A stretch of DNA of 33,196 nt, taken from NCBI GenBank assembly GCA_011051615.1, contig DRKU01000107.1:1-33196 (forward strand), given 5' to 3'. The notes beneath the pieces are model-generated. The model did not search any database and was not told where the DNA came from. It saw nothing but the letters and a program-made list of their open reading frames with translations. Both the position numbers and the translations under genes were made by a program. This DNA comes from Gammaproteobacteria bacterium (GTDB lineage: Bacteria > Pseudomonadota > Gammaproteobacteria > CAMYNG01). Positions 11,403-21,578 of this stretch are shown piece by piece; positions within the stretch are counted from its first letter, which is position 1; the number at the start of each line of letters is the position of its first letter.

Positions 11403-12554
11403 TCAGTGCTGGTGTTGCCGATGCTGGTCGATGAGTTCGATGAAGTCATCGAACAGGGGCGCCACATCGTGCGGCCCGGGGCTGGCCTCCGGGTGACCCT
11501 GGAAACTGAAGGCCGGCACGTCGGTGCGCGCCACACCCTGCAGGGAACCGTCGAACAGGGACTTGTGGGTGGCGCGCAGGGTGTCGGGCAGGCTGTCCTC
11601 GTCCACGGCGAAACCGTGATTCTGGCTGGTGATCAGGACCCGGCCGGAGTCGAGGTCCTGCACCGGGTGGTTGGCACCATGATGGCCGAACTTCATCTTC
11701 ACCGTGCGCGCACCGCTGGCCAGTGACAGCAACTGGTGACCGAGACAGATACCAAACACGGGCACGCCCGCAGCGGTGATGGCGCGGATGGCCTCGATGG
11801 CATAGGCGCAGGGTTCGGGATCGCCCGGGCCATTGGAGAGAAACACGCCATCGGGATTCATGGCCAGCACCTCGGCGGCCGGGGTGGTGGCGGGCACCAC
11901 GGTCACCTGGCAGTCGCGCTCCGCCAGCATGCGCAGGATGTTGCGCTTGACGCCGAAGTCATAGGCCACCACGCGACGCGTGCCGGTGCCGTGGCGGTCA
12001 TGGTCCTCGGGCAGGCCGCCGGCCAGTGACCATTCCCCCCAGGGCCAGTCGTAGCGCGCCTCGGTGGTCACCTCGCGTGCCAGGTCCATGCCCTTGAGGC
12101 CGGGGAAGTCCCGCGCCGCGGCCACCGCGGCGTCTTCATCGATGGACTCACCGGCGACGATGCAACCGTTCTGGGAACCCTTCTCGCGCAGGATGCGCGT
12201 CAGGCGGCGGGTGTCGATGCCACTGATGGCCACCACGCCCTGGCGTGCCAGGTACTCGGCGAGACCCTCCTCGGCACGCCAGCTGGACATGAGCGCCGGC
12301 AGGTCGCGAATGACGAGCCCGGCGGCATGCACGACATCGGATTCCGCGTCTTCATGATTGGTGCCCACGTTACCGATATGTGGACAGGTCAGGGTAACGA
12401 TCTGGCGGGCGTAGGAGGGATCCGTGAGGATCTCCTGATAACCGGTCATGGCAGTGTTGAACACCACCTCCCCCACTGTCTGGCCGTCGATACCAATGGC
12501 TTCGCCACGGAACAGGCTACCGTCTTCGAGTGCAAGCAGGGCCGGTTTTCTCAA
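11403..12554 (-). CDS. carA: Carbamoyl-phosphate synthase small subunit (glutamine amidotransferase)
   Basis: CarA hydrolyses glutamine and channels ammonia to CarB. The 383-aa protein has an N-terminal CarA-specific domain ([48 protein letters not shown]) and a C-terminal class I glutaminase. The glutaminase has the nucleophile Cys in [15 protein letters not shown] and the His/Glu pair in [13 protein letters not shown]. The start is a TTG at 12552-12554, supported by a near-perfect GAGGAGGT ribosome site 3-4 nt upstream and by family alignment. It is first in a carA-carB-greA-DUF4149 operon and is preceded by a terminator-like leader structure. Confidence 0.97.
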   Translation of the reverse strand: MRKPALLALEDGSLFRGEAIGIDGQTVGEVVFNTAMTGYQEILTDPSYARQIVTLTCPHIGNVGTNHEDAESDVVHAAGLVIRDLPALMSSWRAEEGLAEYLARQGVVAISGIDTRRLTRILREKGSQNGCIVAGESIDEDAAVAAARDFPGLKGMDLAREVTTEARYDWPWGEWSLAGGLPEDHDRHGTGTRRVVAYDFGVKRNILRMLAERDCQVTVVPATTPAAEVLAMNPDGVFLSNGPGDPEPCAYAIEAIRAITAAGVPVFGICLGHQLLSLASGARTVKMKFGHHGANHPVQDLDSGRVLITSQNHGFAVDEDSLPDTLRATHKSLFDGSLQGVARTDVPAFSFQGHPEASPGPHDVAPLFDDFIELIDQHRQHQH

Positions 12555-12588
12555 GAGACCTCCTCATCCGGGCATAAACGGGACGTGC

Positions 12589-12623
12589 AAAAAACGGGAG
12601 GCATCCCCCAGGGGAGCTCCCGT
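12589..12623 (-). terminator. Attenuator-like intrinsic terminator in the carA leader
   Basis: On the minus strand a 7-bp ACGGGAG/CTCCCGT stem (617-623 with 594-600), with internal C/G pairing, is followed by six T. It ends only 34 nt before the carA TTG. Three small hairpins lie just upstream: GCCC-GAAA-GGGC at 12633-12644, one at 12649-12660 and one at 12659-12679. This suits either termination of dapB read-through or premature termination controlling carAB, which is pyrimidine/arginine regulated in many bacteria. No leader peptide or known riboswitch was recognised. Confidence 0.75.
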
Positions 12624-12684
12624 CAGATTCGTGCCCGAAAGGGCGTATGGAACTGGTTCCAGCCCCGTCTTCAGGCTGGCGGCC

Positions 12685-12713
12685 ATTCTACCCAATTTCG
12701 CCGCGCGTCACCA
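12685..12713 (-). promoter_or_regulatory. Candidate carA promoter
   Basis: A minus-strand TAGAAT (-10, 12685-12690) lies 17 bp from a poor TGGTGA (-35, 12708-12713). Initiation there would give a leader of roughly 125 nt containing the small hairpins and the terminator-like structure. The -35 matches consensus at only three positions. Confidence 0.35.
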
Positions 12714-12782
12714 GATCCGGATGGCTTGGCGTGGCGCCCGCGACGTGTGTGCAGAAAGCCATGGAGCGGGGCTGTTGGGCCT

Positions 12783-12856
12783 GGTGCCGGTGGGGTGAGT
12801 CCCGAAGCGCGACTCACGCAGGGCCGGAGCGCGGAGGGACCCACCGCACCGGCACC
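12783..12856. repeat. Stem-loop element after dapB
   Basis: Outer arms pair 10 bp perfectly (783-792 with 847-856) and continue with 4 more bp after a bulge. Inside is a 6-bp hairpin TGAGTC/GACTCA (796-801 with 811-816). The structure starts 8 nt after the dapB stop and lacks a T run, so it could stabilise or punctuate the dapB mRNA end. It lies in the 310-bp dapB-carA spacer, whose other contents are the carA leader structures; about 70 bp in the middle show nothing recognisable. Confidence 0.65.
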
Positions 12857-12864
12857 TACAGCAT

Positions 12865-13722
<858 letters not shown>

Positions 13723-13761
13723 CTATGGCCTGTCGCCACTGGCAATGGTATCCGCGATGGC

Positions 13762-14895
13762 CTAGAACTTCATGTCCTCGAAGAACTTCTTCACGCCGTC
13801 GAGCCAGGAAGACTCGCGCGGGCTGTGGCTGACCTTGCTGGTCTTGAGCGAGTCACCCAGCTGTTGCATGAGTTCCTTCTGCTGTTTGGTCAGGTTGACC
13901 GGCGTCTCGACCATGACGCGGCACAGCAGGTCGCCGGTGGCACCACCGCGCACCGAGGTCACGCCCTTGCCACGCAGGCGAAATAGCTTGCCCGACTGGG
14001 TCTCGGCGGGGATCTTGAGTTTCACGCGGCCATCGAGGGTCGGCACTTCCAGTTCACCGCCCAGTGCGGCGGTGACCATGTTGATGGGGACCTCGCAATA
14101 GAGGTCGTTGCCCTCGCGTTCGAAGATGGGATGCGGCTGGACGTGGACATGCACATAGAGATCGCCCGCCGGACCGCCGTTTTCACCGGCCTCCCCCTCG
14201 CCCTGCAGGCGAATGCGATCACCGGTATCGACCCCGGCGGGGATGCGCACCGAGAGGGTCTTGTGCTCCTCGACGCGACCGTGGCCGCGGCACTTGCTAC
14301 AGGGATCGGAAATGGTCTTGCCGCTGCCATGACAGGTGGGACAGGTCTGCTGCAGGGAGAAGAATCCCTGTTGCATGCGCACCTGGCCGTAGCCGCCACA
14401 GGTAGAACAGGTGGTGGGACTGGTACCCTTGCGCGCACCACTGCCGCCACAGGCGTCACACACCACCATGGTGGGTACGCGGATCTTCTGCGTCGTGCCC
14501 TTGACGGCCTCTTCGAGGCTCAACTCCAGGTTGTAGCGCAGATCGGCGCCACGGTAGACACGTTGTCCGCCTCGGGCACCACCACCGCCGCCGAAGATGT
14601 CACCAAAGACATCACCGAAGATATCGGAGAAACTGGCACCACCGCCAAAGCCCCCACCCCCAGCGGAAGGATCCACGCCGGCATGACCAAACTGGTCATA
14701 GGCGGCACGTTTCTGTGCATCGGCCAGAACCTCGTAGGCCTCCTTGGCCTCCTTGAAACGTTCCTCGGCATCGCTGTCGTCGGGATTGCGATCCGGATGG
14801 TATTTCATCGCCATGCGCTTGAAGGCCTTCTTGATCTCGGCCTCGCTGGCATTTTTGCTGACACCCAGCACTTCGTAATAGTCACGCTTTGACAT
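13762..14895 (-). CDS. dnaJ: Co-chaperone DnaJ
   Basis: DnaJ delivers unfolded clients to DnaK and stimulates its ATPase. The 377-aa protein has a J domain with HPD at residues 33-35, then a Gly/Phe-rich region ([30 protein letters not shown] interrupted by charged residues). Four CxxCxGxG zinc repeats follow ([32 protein letters not shown]), then the C-terminal substrate-binding domains. The ATG at 14893-14895 gives [14 protein letters not shown]. The frame opens 41 codons further upstream but that part is spacer after dnaK. It lies 173 bp downstream of dnaK. Confidence 0.97.
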   Translation of the reverse strand: MSKRDYYEVLGVSKNASEAEIKKAFKRMAMKYHPDRNPDDSDAEERFKEAKEAYEVLADAQKRAAYDQFGHAGVDPSAGGGGFGGGASFSDIFGDVFGDIFGGGGGARGGQRVYRGADLRYNLELSLEEAVKGTTQKIRVPTMVVCDACGGSGARKGTSPTTCSTCGGYGQVRMQQGFFSLQQTCPTCHGSGKTISDPCSKCRGHGRVEEHKTLSVRIPAGVDTGDRIRLQGEGEAGENGGPAGDLYVHVHVQPHPIFEREGNDLYCEVPINMVTAALGGELEVPTLDGRVKLKIPAETQSGKLFRLRGKGVTSVRGGATGDLLCRVMVETPVNLTKQQKELMQQLGDSLKTSKVSHSPRESSWLDGVKKFFEDMKF

Positions 14896-14980
14896 AAATA
14901 CAGCCGCCTTGCGGGGAACAGGTATGCCACCAGGCAGCCTGCCCTTGTTATTGATTCCCGGATAAGGTGGACGGCGCCGG

Positions 14981-15038
14981 CAAAAAACCGTACCGCCCAA
15001 ACGGCGCAATCCCGGCAAGCCATGCTGGCCTGCCGGGA
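14981..15038 (-). terminator. Hairpin and T-run region after dnaK
   Basis: On the minus-strand RNA a 13-bp stem (15026-15038 with 15010-15022, one G-U pair) closes on a 3-nt loop about 30 nt after the dnaK stop. A weaker hairpin and a six-T run (14982-14987) follow 23-28 nt later. It is a plausible partial terminator that would lower dnaJ relative to dnaK. Confidence 0.5.
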
Positions 15039-15068
15039 CGCCCGGTTACCCCATCCTTTTGTAACCCG

Positions 15069-17018
15069 TTACTTCTTGTCGTCGTTGACTTCCTCGAATT
15101 CGGCATCGACGACTTCATCACCGGCCTCGGCGCTGGCGCCCGCTTCGGCACTGCCACCGGCGTCACCGCCTGCCGCCGCACCGCCCTGCTGCTGGGCCTT
15201 TTCGGCATAGAGGCGCTCGGCGAGCTTCGCCGAGGCCTCGCTGAGCGCCTTGGTGGCCGCTTCGATGGCGTCCTTGTCCTCGCCCTTGAGCACTTCTTCG
15301 AGCTTCTTGATGGCCGCCTCGATGGCTTCCTTCTCGGTCGCTTCGATCTTGTCTTCGCCCAGTTCCTCCATGGACTTGCGCGTGGCATGGATGAGGGCAT
15401 CACCCTGGTTGCGCGCATCGACCAGTTCGTGGAAGGCCTTGTCCTCGGCGGCGTGCGCCTCGGCATCCTTGACCATGCGTTCCACTTCGTCGTCGGACAG
15501 GCCGCTGGAGGCCTTGATGACGATGGACTGTTCCTTGCCGGTGGCCTTGTCCTTCGCCGAAACGTTGAGAATACCGTTGGCGTCGATATCGAAGGTTACC
15601 TCGATCTGCGGTACGCCACGCGGCGCCGGCGGAATATCGGACAGGTCGAAACGTCCCAGCGACTTGTTGGCATCGGCACGCTCGCGCTCACCCTGCAGGA
15701 CATGCACGGTCACCGCGGTCTGGTTGTCGTCGGCGGTGGAGAACACCTGCGTCGCCTTGGTGGGGATAGTGGTGTTCTTCTCGATGAGTTTGGTCATGAC
15801 GCCGCCCATGGTCTCGATACCCAGCGACAGCGGGGTCACGTCGAGCAGCAGCACGTCCTTGACCTCGCCACCGAGGACACCGGCCTGAATAGCTGCACCC
15901 ACGGCCACGGCTTCATCGGGGTTGACGTCCTTGCGCGGTTCCTTGCCGAAAAATTCGGCCACCGCTTCCTGCACCTTGGGCATGCGGGTCTGGCCACCAA
16001 CGAGGATGACGTCGTCGATCTCGGAAGCCGACAGGCCGGCGTCCTTGAGCGCCACCTTGCAGGGTTCGATGGAACGCGCAATAAGATCTTCCACCAGTGA
16101 TTCCAGCTTGGCGCGGGTCAGCTTGATGTTGAGATGCTTCGGACCCGCGGCATCGGCCGTGATGTACGGCAGGTTGACGTCGGTCTGCTGGCTGGAGGAC
16201 AGCTCGATCTTGGCCTTTTCCGCCGCTTCCTTGAGGCGCTGCATGGCCAGCGGATCACCCTTGAGATCGATGCCCTGGTCCTTCTTGAATTCCTCGGTCA
16301 GGTAATCGATGACACGCATGTCGAAGTCTTCACCACCGAGGAAGGTGTCGCCATTGGTGGATAACACTTCGATCTGATGTTCACCGTCGATATCGGCGAT
16401 CTCAATAATGGAGATATCGAAGGTACCACCACCGAGATCGTAGACGGCGATCTTGCGATCCCCTTCCTTCTTGTCCAGCCCGTAGGCCAGCGCCGCGGCG
16501 GTCGGCTCGTTGATGATGCGCTTGACCTCGAGTCCGGCAATCTTGCCGGCATCCTTGGTGGCCTGGCGCTGCGAATCGTTGAAGTAGGCCGGTACGGTGA
16601 TGACCGCTTCGGTGACTTCTTCGCCGAGATAGTCCTCGGCGGTCTTCTTCATCTTCATCAGGACGCGCGCGGAGATCTCCGGCGGTGCCATCTTCTTGCC
16701 ATTGACCTCGACCCAGGCGTCACCGTTGTCAGCCTTGATGATCTTGTAGGGCACCATGTCGATGTCCTTCTGCACCTCGGCGTCCTCGAACTTGCGGCCG
16801 ATGAGGCGCTTGATGGCGAACAGCGTATTGTGCGGGTTGGTTACCGCCTGACGCTTGGCGGACTGGCCAGTGAGAACCTCACCGTCCGCAGTGAATGCCA
16901 CGATCGACGGGGTCGTCCGATCACCTTCACTGTTTTCGATGACCTTGGGTTTGCCACCTTCCATCACTGCGACGCAGGAGTTGGTCGTTCCCAGGTCTAT
17001 GCCAATGATTTTTCCCAT
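15069..17018 (-). CDS. dnaK: Molecular chaperone DnaK (Hsp70)
   Basis: DnaK is the ATP-dependent Hsp70 that binds exposed hydrophobic segments, working with DnaJ and GrpE. The 649-aa protein has the signatures [17 protein letters not shown] at the N-terminus, [15 protein letters not shown], and [15 protein letters not shown] substrate-binding domain and helical lid follow, then a Gly/Ala-rich tail ending in an acidic EEVNDDKK like the EEVKDKK of E. coli. A sigma-32-like promoter lies just upstream and overlaps the grpE stop, so dnaK can be transcribed separately from hrcA-grpE. Confidence 0.98.
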   Translation of the reverse strand: MGKIIGIDLGTTNSCVAVMEGGKPKVIENSEGDRTTPSIVAFTADGEVLTGQSAKRQAVTNPHNTLFAIKRLIGRKFEDAEVQKDIDMVPYKIIKADNGDAWVEVNGKKMAPPEISARVLMKMKKTAEDYLGEEVTEAVITVPAYFNDSQRQATKDAGKIAGLEVKRIINEPTAAALAYGLDKKEGDRKIAVYDLGGGTFDISIIEIADIDGEHQIEVLSTNGDTFLGGEDFDMRVIDYLTEEFKKDQGIDLKGDPLAMQRLKEAAEKAKIELSSSQQTDVNLPYITADAAGPKHLNIKLTRAKLESLVEDLIARSIEPCKVALKDAGLSASEIDDVILVGGQTRMPKVQEAVAEFFGKEPRKDVNPDEAVAVGAAIQAGVLGGEVKDVLLLDVTPLSLGIETMGGVMTKLIEKNTTIPTKATQVFSTADDNQTAVTVHVLQGERERADANKSLGRFDLSDIPPAPRGVPQIEVTFDIDANGILNVSAKDKATGKEQSIVIKASSGLSDDEVERMVKDAEAHAAEDKAFHELVDARNQGDALIHATRKSMEELGEDKIEATEKEAIEAAIKKLEEVLKGEDKDAIEAATKALSEASAKLAERLYAEKAQQQGGAAAGGDAGGSAEAGASAEAGDEVVDAEFEEVNDDKK

Positions 17019-17070
17019 GATTGGTTGTTCTCCGAGTAAATTAAACGTTCAAATTCTGCTACTAACTGCC

Positions 17071-17099
17071 TAGATTGGGGTTGATACCCTGAACTCAAG
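17071..17099 (-). promoter_or_regulatory. Sigma-32-type heat-shock promoter for dnaK
   Basis: The minus strand reads CTTGAGT (17093-17099), 12 bp, then CCCCAATCTA (17071-17080). This is close to the RpoH consensus CTTGAAA and CCCCATNT at near-canonical spacing. Predicted initiation is about 45-50 nt before the dnaK ATG. The -35 overlaps the grpE TGA stop. Confidence 0.75.
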
Positions 17100-17682
17100 C
17101 CTTTTCATCCACTTTTGTCTCATCGGCGCCCTCGGTGGCCTTGCTGACCACCACCATGGCGGGCCGGATCAGGCGGTCATTGAGGGTATAGCCCTTCTGC
17201 ATCACGGACAGCACGGTGTTGGGGGCCTTGTCGGGGCTTTCCAGCATGCTCATGGCCTGGTGCTGTTCGGGGTCGAAGGGCTCGTCCTGGGGGTTGATCT
17301 CACTGATACCAAAGCGTTCCATGACGTCACTGAGCATCTTCAGGGTCAGCTCGACGCCCTCGCGCAGCTTGTCGGCATCAGTCTGGCCGCTCTCGATGGC
17401 CGCCTGCAGGCCCAGTTCCAGGCTGTCACGCACTGGCAGCAGCTCGCGGGCGAATTTCTCCAGTGCGTACTTGTGGGCATTCTCCAGTTCGCGTTCGCTA
17501 CGGCGGCGCAGGTTTTCCAGCTCCGCGCGGGCGCGCAACACCTGCTCCCAGTTCTCCGCGGCTTTGGCCTCGGCGGCCGCCAGTTGGCTGGCCGGATCGC
17601 CGGCGGGCTCTTCGCCACCCTTGTCGGGCGCGTCGCTGGCGGTCACGTCTTCTTCCGTGCTGGCTTCGATTTCGTCATTCAT
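17095..17682 (-). CDS. grpE: Nucleotide exchange factor GrpE
   Basis: GrpE releases ADP from DnaK. The 195-aa protein has an acidic, disordered N-terminus and a long coiled coil (AEAKAAENWEQVLRARAELENLRRRSERELENAHKYALEKFARELLPVRDSLELGL). The C-terminal beta domain ends DEPFDPEQHQAMSMLESPDKAPNTVLSVMQKGYTLNDRLIRPAMVVVSKA, the GrpE signature. It lies between hrcA (112 bp away) and dnaK (76 bp) in the order hrcA-grpE-dnaK-dnaJ, so the CIRCE operator upstream of hrcA should reach it too. Confidence 0.97.
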   Translation of the reverse strand: MNDEIEASTEEDVTASDAPDKGGEEPAGDPASQLAAAEAKAAENWEQVLRARAELENLRRRSERELENAHKYALEKFARELLPVRDSLELGLQAAIESGQTDADKLREGVELTLKMLSDVMERFGISEINPQDEPFDPEQHQAMSMLESPDKAPNTVLSVMQKGYTLNDRLIRPAMVVVSKATEGADETKVDEKA

Positions 17683-17794
17683 TCACGTCAACTCCGTTAG
17701 CTACGGGCCCCGGTGTCAGCACCGCGGACCCCTCTCCCTCCCCCCGGGGAGGCATTTCAGGCAATAAATTCCCGGTTAATCAATATGGGTACGC

Positions 17795-18832
17795 TTATTC
17801 CGATGACAAGGCGGAACCCAGAAGTTTTGCCGTCACGTCCACCACCGGGATGACACGGTCGTAGGCCATGCGCGTGGGGCCGATGACCCCCAGCACGCCG
17901 ACGATGCGATCATCCACCCGGTATGGTGCGGTCACCACCGAACAGGTATCCAGGCCCGCACGACCCGATTCCTCGCCGATGAAGATCTGGATGCCGTCGG
18001 CATCGATGGAGCGGTCCAGCAGGTGCAGGATATCGCGCTTGGTGTTGAAGGCCTCGAACAGCTGGCGTAATTTGTCGATATCGGCCATTTCCTGATAACC
18101 CATCAGGTTATTCTGGCCTGCGACGACGAAATCGTCGTCTTCCGCTTCGTGAAAAACCCGGTCGGCCACGTCCAGTGCCGTGGCCATGATGCTCTGCATG
18201 TCGGCGCGGGCACGTTCGATGCCGGCCAGCACCTGCGCCCGCACCTCGCGCAGGTCGGCGCCGCTGAATTCCTGGTTGAGATAATTGGCCATGCGTTCCA
18301 GCTCGGCCTTCGAATACTGGCGATCGGTCATGATGACGCGATTCTGCACCTCGTGGTCGTTGAGGATCAGGATGACCAGGATGCGATTGCCGCCCAGCGG
18401 CATAAACTCGATCTGGCGCAGGGTGCAGATCTCACGGCGCGGCAGCATGACGATGCCCGCCATGTGGGTAAAACTGGACAGCAGGCTGGAGGCCGACTGC
18501 AACAGGCTGCCTGGCTCCACCTGCGCCCCCTCGAGTTCCTTCTGCAGGCGCTCGACGGTGTTGCGGCGCAGGGGCTTGACGGTCAGCAGGGTATCGACGA
18601 ACAGGCGATAACCGCGCGCGGTGGGGACGCGCCCGGCGGAAGTATGCGGCGAGACGACGAGGCCCATTTCTTCGAGATCGGCCATGACGTTGCGGATGGT
18701 GGCAGGGCTGAGCGACAGCGGAGTGTCGCGCGCGAGGGTTCGCGAGCCCACGGGCTGACCGTCGCGGATATACCGCTCCACCAGCGCCTTGAGCAGGCTT
18801 TCCGCCCGTTCGGAGAGTATCTTTTCAGTCAC
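17795..18832 (-). CDS. hrcA: Heat-inducible transcription repressor HrcA
   Basis: HrcA binds CIRCE operators and represses chaperone genes, with activity dependent on GroEL in characterised systems. The 345-aa protein starts VTEKILSERAESLLKALVERYIRDGQPVGSRTLA. An N-terminal winged helix includes LSPATIRNVMADLEEMGLVVSPHTSAGRVPTARGYRLFVD. The GAF-like and inserted domains follow, ending IGVLGVIGPTRMAYDRVIPVVDVTAKLL. The GTG at 18830-18832 has a strong GGAGG about 7 nt upstream. An ATG 10 codons earlier has poor spacing and adds nonconserved residues. It is first of the hrcA-grpE-dnaK-dnaJ cluster and probably self-repressed. Confidence 0.96.
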   Translation of the reverse strand: MTEKILSERAESLLKALVERYIRDGQPVGSRTLARDTPLSLSPATIRNVMADLEEMGLVVSPHTSAGRVPTARGYRLFVDTLLTVKPLRRNTVERLQKELEGAQVEPGSLLQSASSLLSSFTHMAGIVMLPRREICTLRQIEFMPLGGNRILVILILNDHEVQNRVIMTDRQYSKAELERMANYLNQEFSGADLREVRAQVLAGIERARADMQSIMATALDVADRVFHEAEDDDFVVAGQNNLMGYQEMADIDKLRQLFEAFNTKRDILHLLDRSIDADGIQIFIGEESGRAGLDTCSVVTAPYRVDDRIVGVLGVIGPTRMAYDRVIPVVDVTAKLLGSALSSE

Positions 18833-18881
18833 AACGCCTCCGCACCCGATTAATCCGGCCATTGCCCCTCGCGCAGGCAGA

Positions 18882-18908
18882 CTGGCACTCACCCTGTCCG
18901 AGTGCCAA
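18882..18908. promoter_or_regulatory. CIRCE operator (HrcA binding site)
   Basis: Read on the minus strand it is TTGGCACTC, 9 bp, GAGTGCCAG, against the CIRCE consensus TTAGCACTC-N9-GAGTGCTAA. The arms differ from consensus at only a few positions and the 9-bp spacer is exact. It lies 49 bp before the hrcA GTG in the hrcA-nadK divergent spacer. Confidence 0.95.
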
Positions 18909-18936
18909 TTTTAGTCACTTCGGCCGTGCTTGTGTA
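18908..18936 (-). promoter_or_regulatory. Candidate hrcA operon promoter
   Basis: The minus strand carries TAAAAT (-10, 18908-18913) 17 bp from TACACA (-35, 18931-18936). Predicted initiation falls inside the CIRCE element, the usual promoter/operator geometry. The -35 matches consensus at four of six positions. Confidence 0.55.
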
Positions 18937-18996
18937 GTGGCTTGAGGGCCGTTTTCTAGAAGCCACGGCGGCACCTGTGCTAGGGTTGAGCCGCAT

Positions 18997-19869
18997 ATGA
19001 ACAGGACTTTCAATACGATTGGGCTGATTGGCAAGTTTGCCAACCCCGCCGTCAACGACACGGTACTGGCCCTGGCGCGCCATCTGCAGGAGCGCGAGAA
19101 GCGCGTCATCCTCGATGCGTCCACCGCCGAGACCCTCGGCGAGGCGGGTTTCGAGACCGGCGACCGCCAGCACCTGGGCAGCCACTGTGACCTGGCCATC
19201 GTCGTCGGCGGCGATGGGACCCTGCTCAATGCCGCACGCGGGCTGGTGATCCACGACGTGCCCCTGCTGGGTATCAATCTCGGCCGGCTGGGTTTCCTGG
19301 TGGATATCTCGCCCGATGGCATGCTTGACACGCTCGACGAGATCCTCGCCGGGCACTACCGCGAAGAACATCGCCTGCTGTTGCACGCCGAGGTCTTTCA
19401 CGAGGGTGACAAGGTCAGCGAAAGCGACGCCTTCAACGACGTGGTCGTCCACAAGTGGGAAGTGGCGCGCATGATCGAGACCGAGACCTACATCGACGGC
19501 CAGTTGCTGTCGGTGATGCGCTCCGACGGCCTCATCGTTTCGACGCCCACCGGTTCCACCGCCTACGCCCTCTCCGGCGGCGGACCCATTCTGCACCCGA
19601 CGCTCAATGCCATGGTCATGGTGCCCATCTGTCCGCATTCCATGAGCTATCGACCTTATGTCACCGACGGCGACACGCATATCGAGATCGTCGTCACCGA
19701 AACGGCCCATTCCCATGCGCAGGTCACCTGCGACGGGCAGATCAACCTTGGCATCGTCACCGGCGACCGCGTGCGCATCTCGCGCCACGACAAGGCGGTT
19801 CGCCTCATTCACCCGATGCAATACAATTTCTACGAGATCCTGCGCGCCAAGCTGAACTGGGGAGGATAG
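18997..19869 (+). CDS. nadK: NAD kinase
   Basis: NadK phosphorylates NAD to NADP in the cytoplasm. The 290-aa protein starts MNRTFNTIGLIGKFANP. It has the catalytic and diphosphate-binding VVGGDGTLLNAAR motif, the INLGRLGFL segment, the NE/D-type substrate loop (here FNDVVVHK), and the glycine-rich STPTGSTAYALSGGGPI. Length is normal. It is divergent from hrcA and 28 bp upstream of recN, the conserved nadK-recN pair. Confidence 0.97.
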   Translation: MNRTFNTIGLIGKFANPAVNDTVLALARHLQEREKRVILDASTAETLGEAGFETGDRQHLGSHCDLAIVVGGDGTLLNAARGLVIHDVPLLGINLGRLGFLVDISPDGMLDTLDEILAGHYREEHRLLLHAEVFHEGDKVSESDAFNDVVVHKWEVARMIETETYIDGQLLSVMRSDGLIVSTPTGSTAYALSGGGPILHPTLNAMVMVPICPHSMSYRPYVTDGDTHIEIVVTETAHSHAQVTCDGQINLGIVTGDRVRISRHDKAVRLIHPMQYNFYEILRAKLNWGG

Positions 19870-19897
19870 ACGGGCTCATGCCCGGGATGCCGCTGCC

Positions 19898-21574
19898 ATG
19901 CTGACACACATCCTCGTGAGAAACTTCGCCATCGTCGAGGCACTGGAGCTGGAGTTCCACGACGGCCTCACCGTGCTCACCGGCGAGACCGGCGCGGGCA
20001 AATCCATCCTGCTCGATGCCCTCGGCCTCGCGCTGGGTGATCGCGCCGACAGCGGTCTCATTCGCCACGGTGCCGAGCGTGCCGAAGTAGCGGTGAGCTT
20101 CGATATCAGCCACCAGGCCGGTGTGCTCGGCTGGTTGAAGGAACACGAACTGGACAGTGGCGACGAATGCATCATCCGCCGCACCGTCAATCGCAAGGGT
20201 CCGTCGCGCGCCTATATCAATGGTCAGTCGAGCACCGTACAGACGCTGCGCGAACTGGGCGAACAACTGGTGGACCTCCACGGCCAGCATGAACACCAGT
20301 CGCTGCTCAAGCGCGCCAGTCAGCGCCAGATCCTTGACAGCTATGCCGGCAACGTGGAACTGCTCGACCAGTTGCGTGGGATCCACGATGCCTGGCAACA
20401 CACACAGGCGGACTTCGATCAGCTGGCCAATGCCCACCAGGAGCGCGCCGCGCGTCTCGACCTGCTGCGTTTCCAGGTCGATGAAATGGAACAGCTCGAG
20501 TTGCGCGAAGACGAGATGGCCGGTCTCGAGACCGATCACAAACGCCTTGCCAATGCCAGTGAACTGGCCAGTGGCTGCACACGCCTGCTGACGCTCATCG
20601 CCGACGACGACGAGATCTCCATCCAGAGCCTGCTAAACCAGGCGCGCCACGAATTGCAGCAGCTCGCCGACACCGATGCCAGCCTCGGTGACAAGCTGCC
20701 CATGCTCGAAGAGGCCGACATCCAGTTACAGGAACTGGCCAGCGATCTGCGTCACTACCAGGATCAACTGGCACCCGATCCCGCGCGTCTTACCGCGCTG
20801 GAAGAACGCCTGTCACTGCTCCATCAGCTGTCGCGCAAACACAACACGCCAGTGGAAGAATTGCCCGCCCTGCTCGCGCGCATGCAGGCGGAACTGGCGG
20901 AGCTGGAGAACAGCGACATCCGCCTCGAGGAACTCGAACAGCGACTGGCCGAACAACAGAAGGAATACCGCCAACTGGCCACGCGCCTGCACGAACGTCG
21001 CCAGCGTGCGGCGGCAGAACTCAGCACGTCCATTACCGCGGCCATGCAGGAGCTGGGTATGGAGGGTGGTCACTTCGATATCCAGGTGAACTTCGACGAG
21101 GACGCACCGTTCAGCCGCCACGGACTGGACCGTATCGAGTTCCTTGTCAGTGCCAATGCCGGGCAACCGGCCGCGACGCTCGGCCGCGTGGCCTCGGGCG
21201 GTGAGCTGTCACGTATCAGCCTGGCCATCCAGGTCAATGCCGTCGAAGGCATGCCCATCCCGACACTGATCTTCGATGAAGTGGATGTGGGGATCGGCGG
21301 GCGCGTGGCGGAGATCGTCGGACGTAAGCTGCGTGGGCTGGCGGCGCAACGCCAGGTGATCTGCGTCACCCATCTGCCACAGGTGGCGGCGCTGGGCCAT
21401 AACCACATGCAGGTGAGCAAGCAGACCGCTGACCAGATCACCGTCACCCAGATCCACGCCCTGTCGGCGGATCAACGCGTGGATGAAATAGCGCGCATGC
21501 TGGGTGGCCTGGAAATCACGGAGCAGACGGTATCCCACGCGCGCGAACTCATCGAGCGCGCCGACGCCGTCTAG
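19898..21574 (+). CDS. recN: DNA repair protein RecN
   Basis: RecN is an SMC-like ATPase acting in recombinational repair of double-strand breaks. The 558-aa protein has an N-terminal Walker A in TGETGAGKSILLDAL and the conserved MLTHILVRNFAIVEALELEF start. A central antiparallel coiled coil spans roughly residues 170-370, with many Glu/Gln/Leu heptads. The C-terminal ATPase half has the signature VASGGELSRISLAIQ, Walker B LIFDEVDVGIGG and VTHLPQVAALG. It follows nadK closely and converges with fur, with 4 bp between their ends. No clear LexA box was found. Confidence 0.97.
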   Translation: MLTHILVRNFAIVEALELEFHDGLTVLTGETGAGKSILLDALGLALGDRADSGLIRHGAERAEVAVSFDISHQAGVLGWLKEHELDSGDECIIRRTVNRKGPSRAYINGQSSTVQTLRELGEQLVDLHGQHEHQSLLKRASQRQILDSYAGNVELLDQLRGIHDAWQHTQADFDQLANAHQERAARLDLLRFQVDEMEQLELREDEMAGLETDHKRLANASELASGCTRLLTLIADDDEISIQSLLNQARHELQQLADTDASLGDKLPMLEEADIQLQELASDLRHYQDQLAPDPARLTALEERLSLLHQLSRKHNTPVEELPALLARMQAELAELENSDIRLEELEQRLAEQQKEYRQLATRLHERRQRAAAELSTSITAAMQELGMEGGHFDIQVNFDEDAPFSRHGLDRIEFLVSANAGQPAATLGRVASGGELSRISLAIQVNAVEGMPIPTLIFDEVDVGIGGRVAEIVGRKLRGLAAQRQVICVTHLPQVAALGHNHMQVSKQTADQITVTQIHALSADQRVDEIARMLGGLEITEQTVSHARELIERADAV

Positions 21575-21578
21575 CCGC

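Noticed and set aside
14896-15018. N-terminal extension of the dnaJ frame
   Set aside because: The 41 extra codons lie in the dnaK-dnaJ spacer with its terminator-like structures; the family start [11 protein letters not shown] is at 14895.
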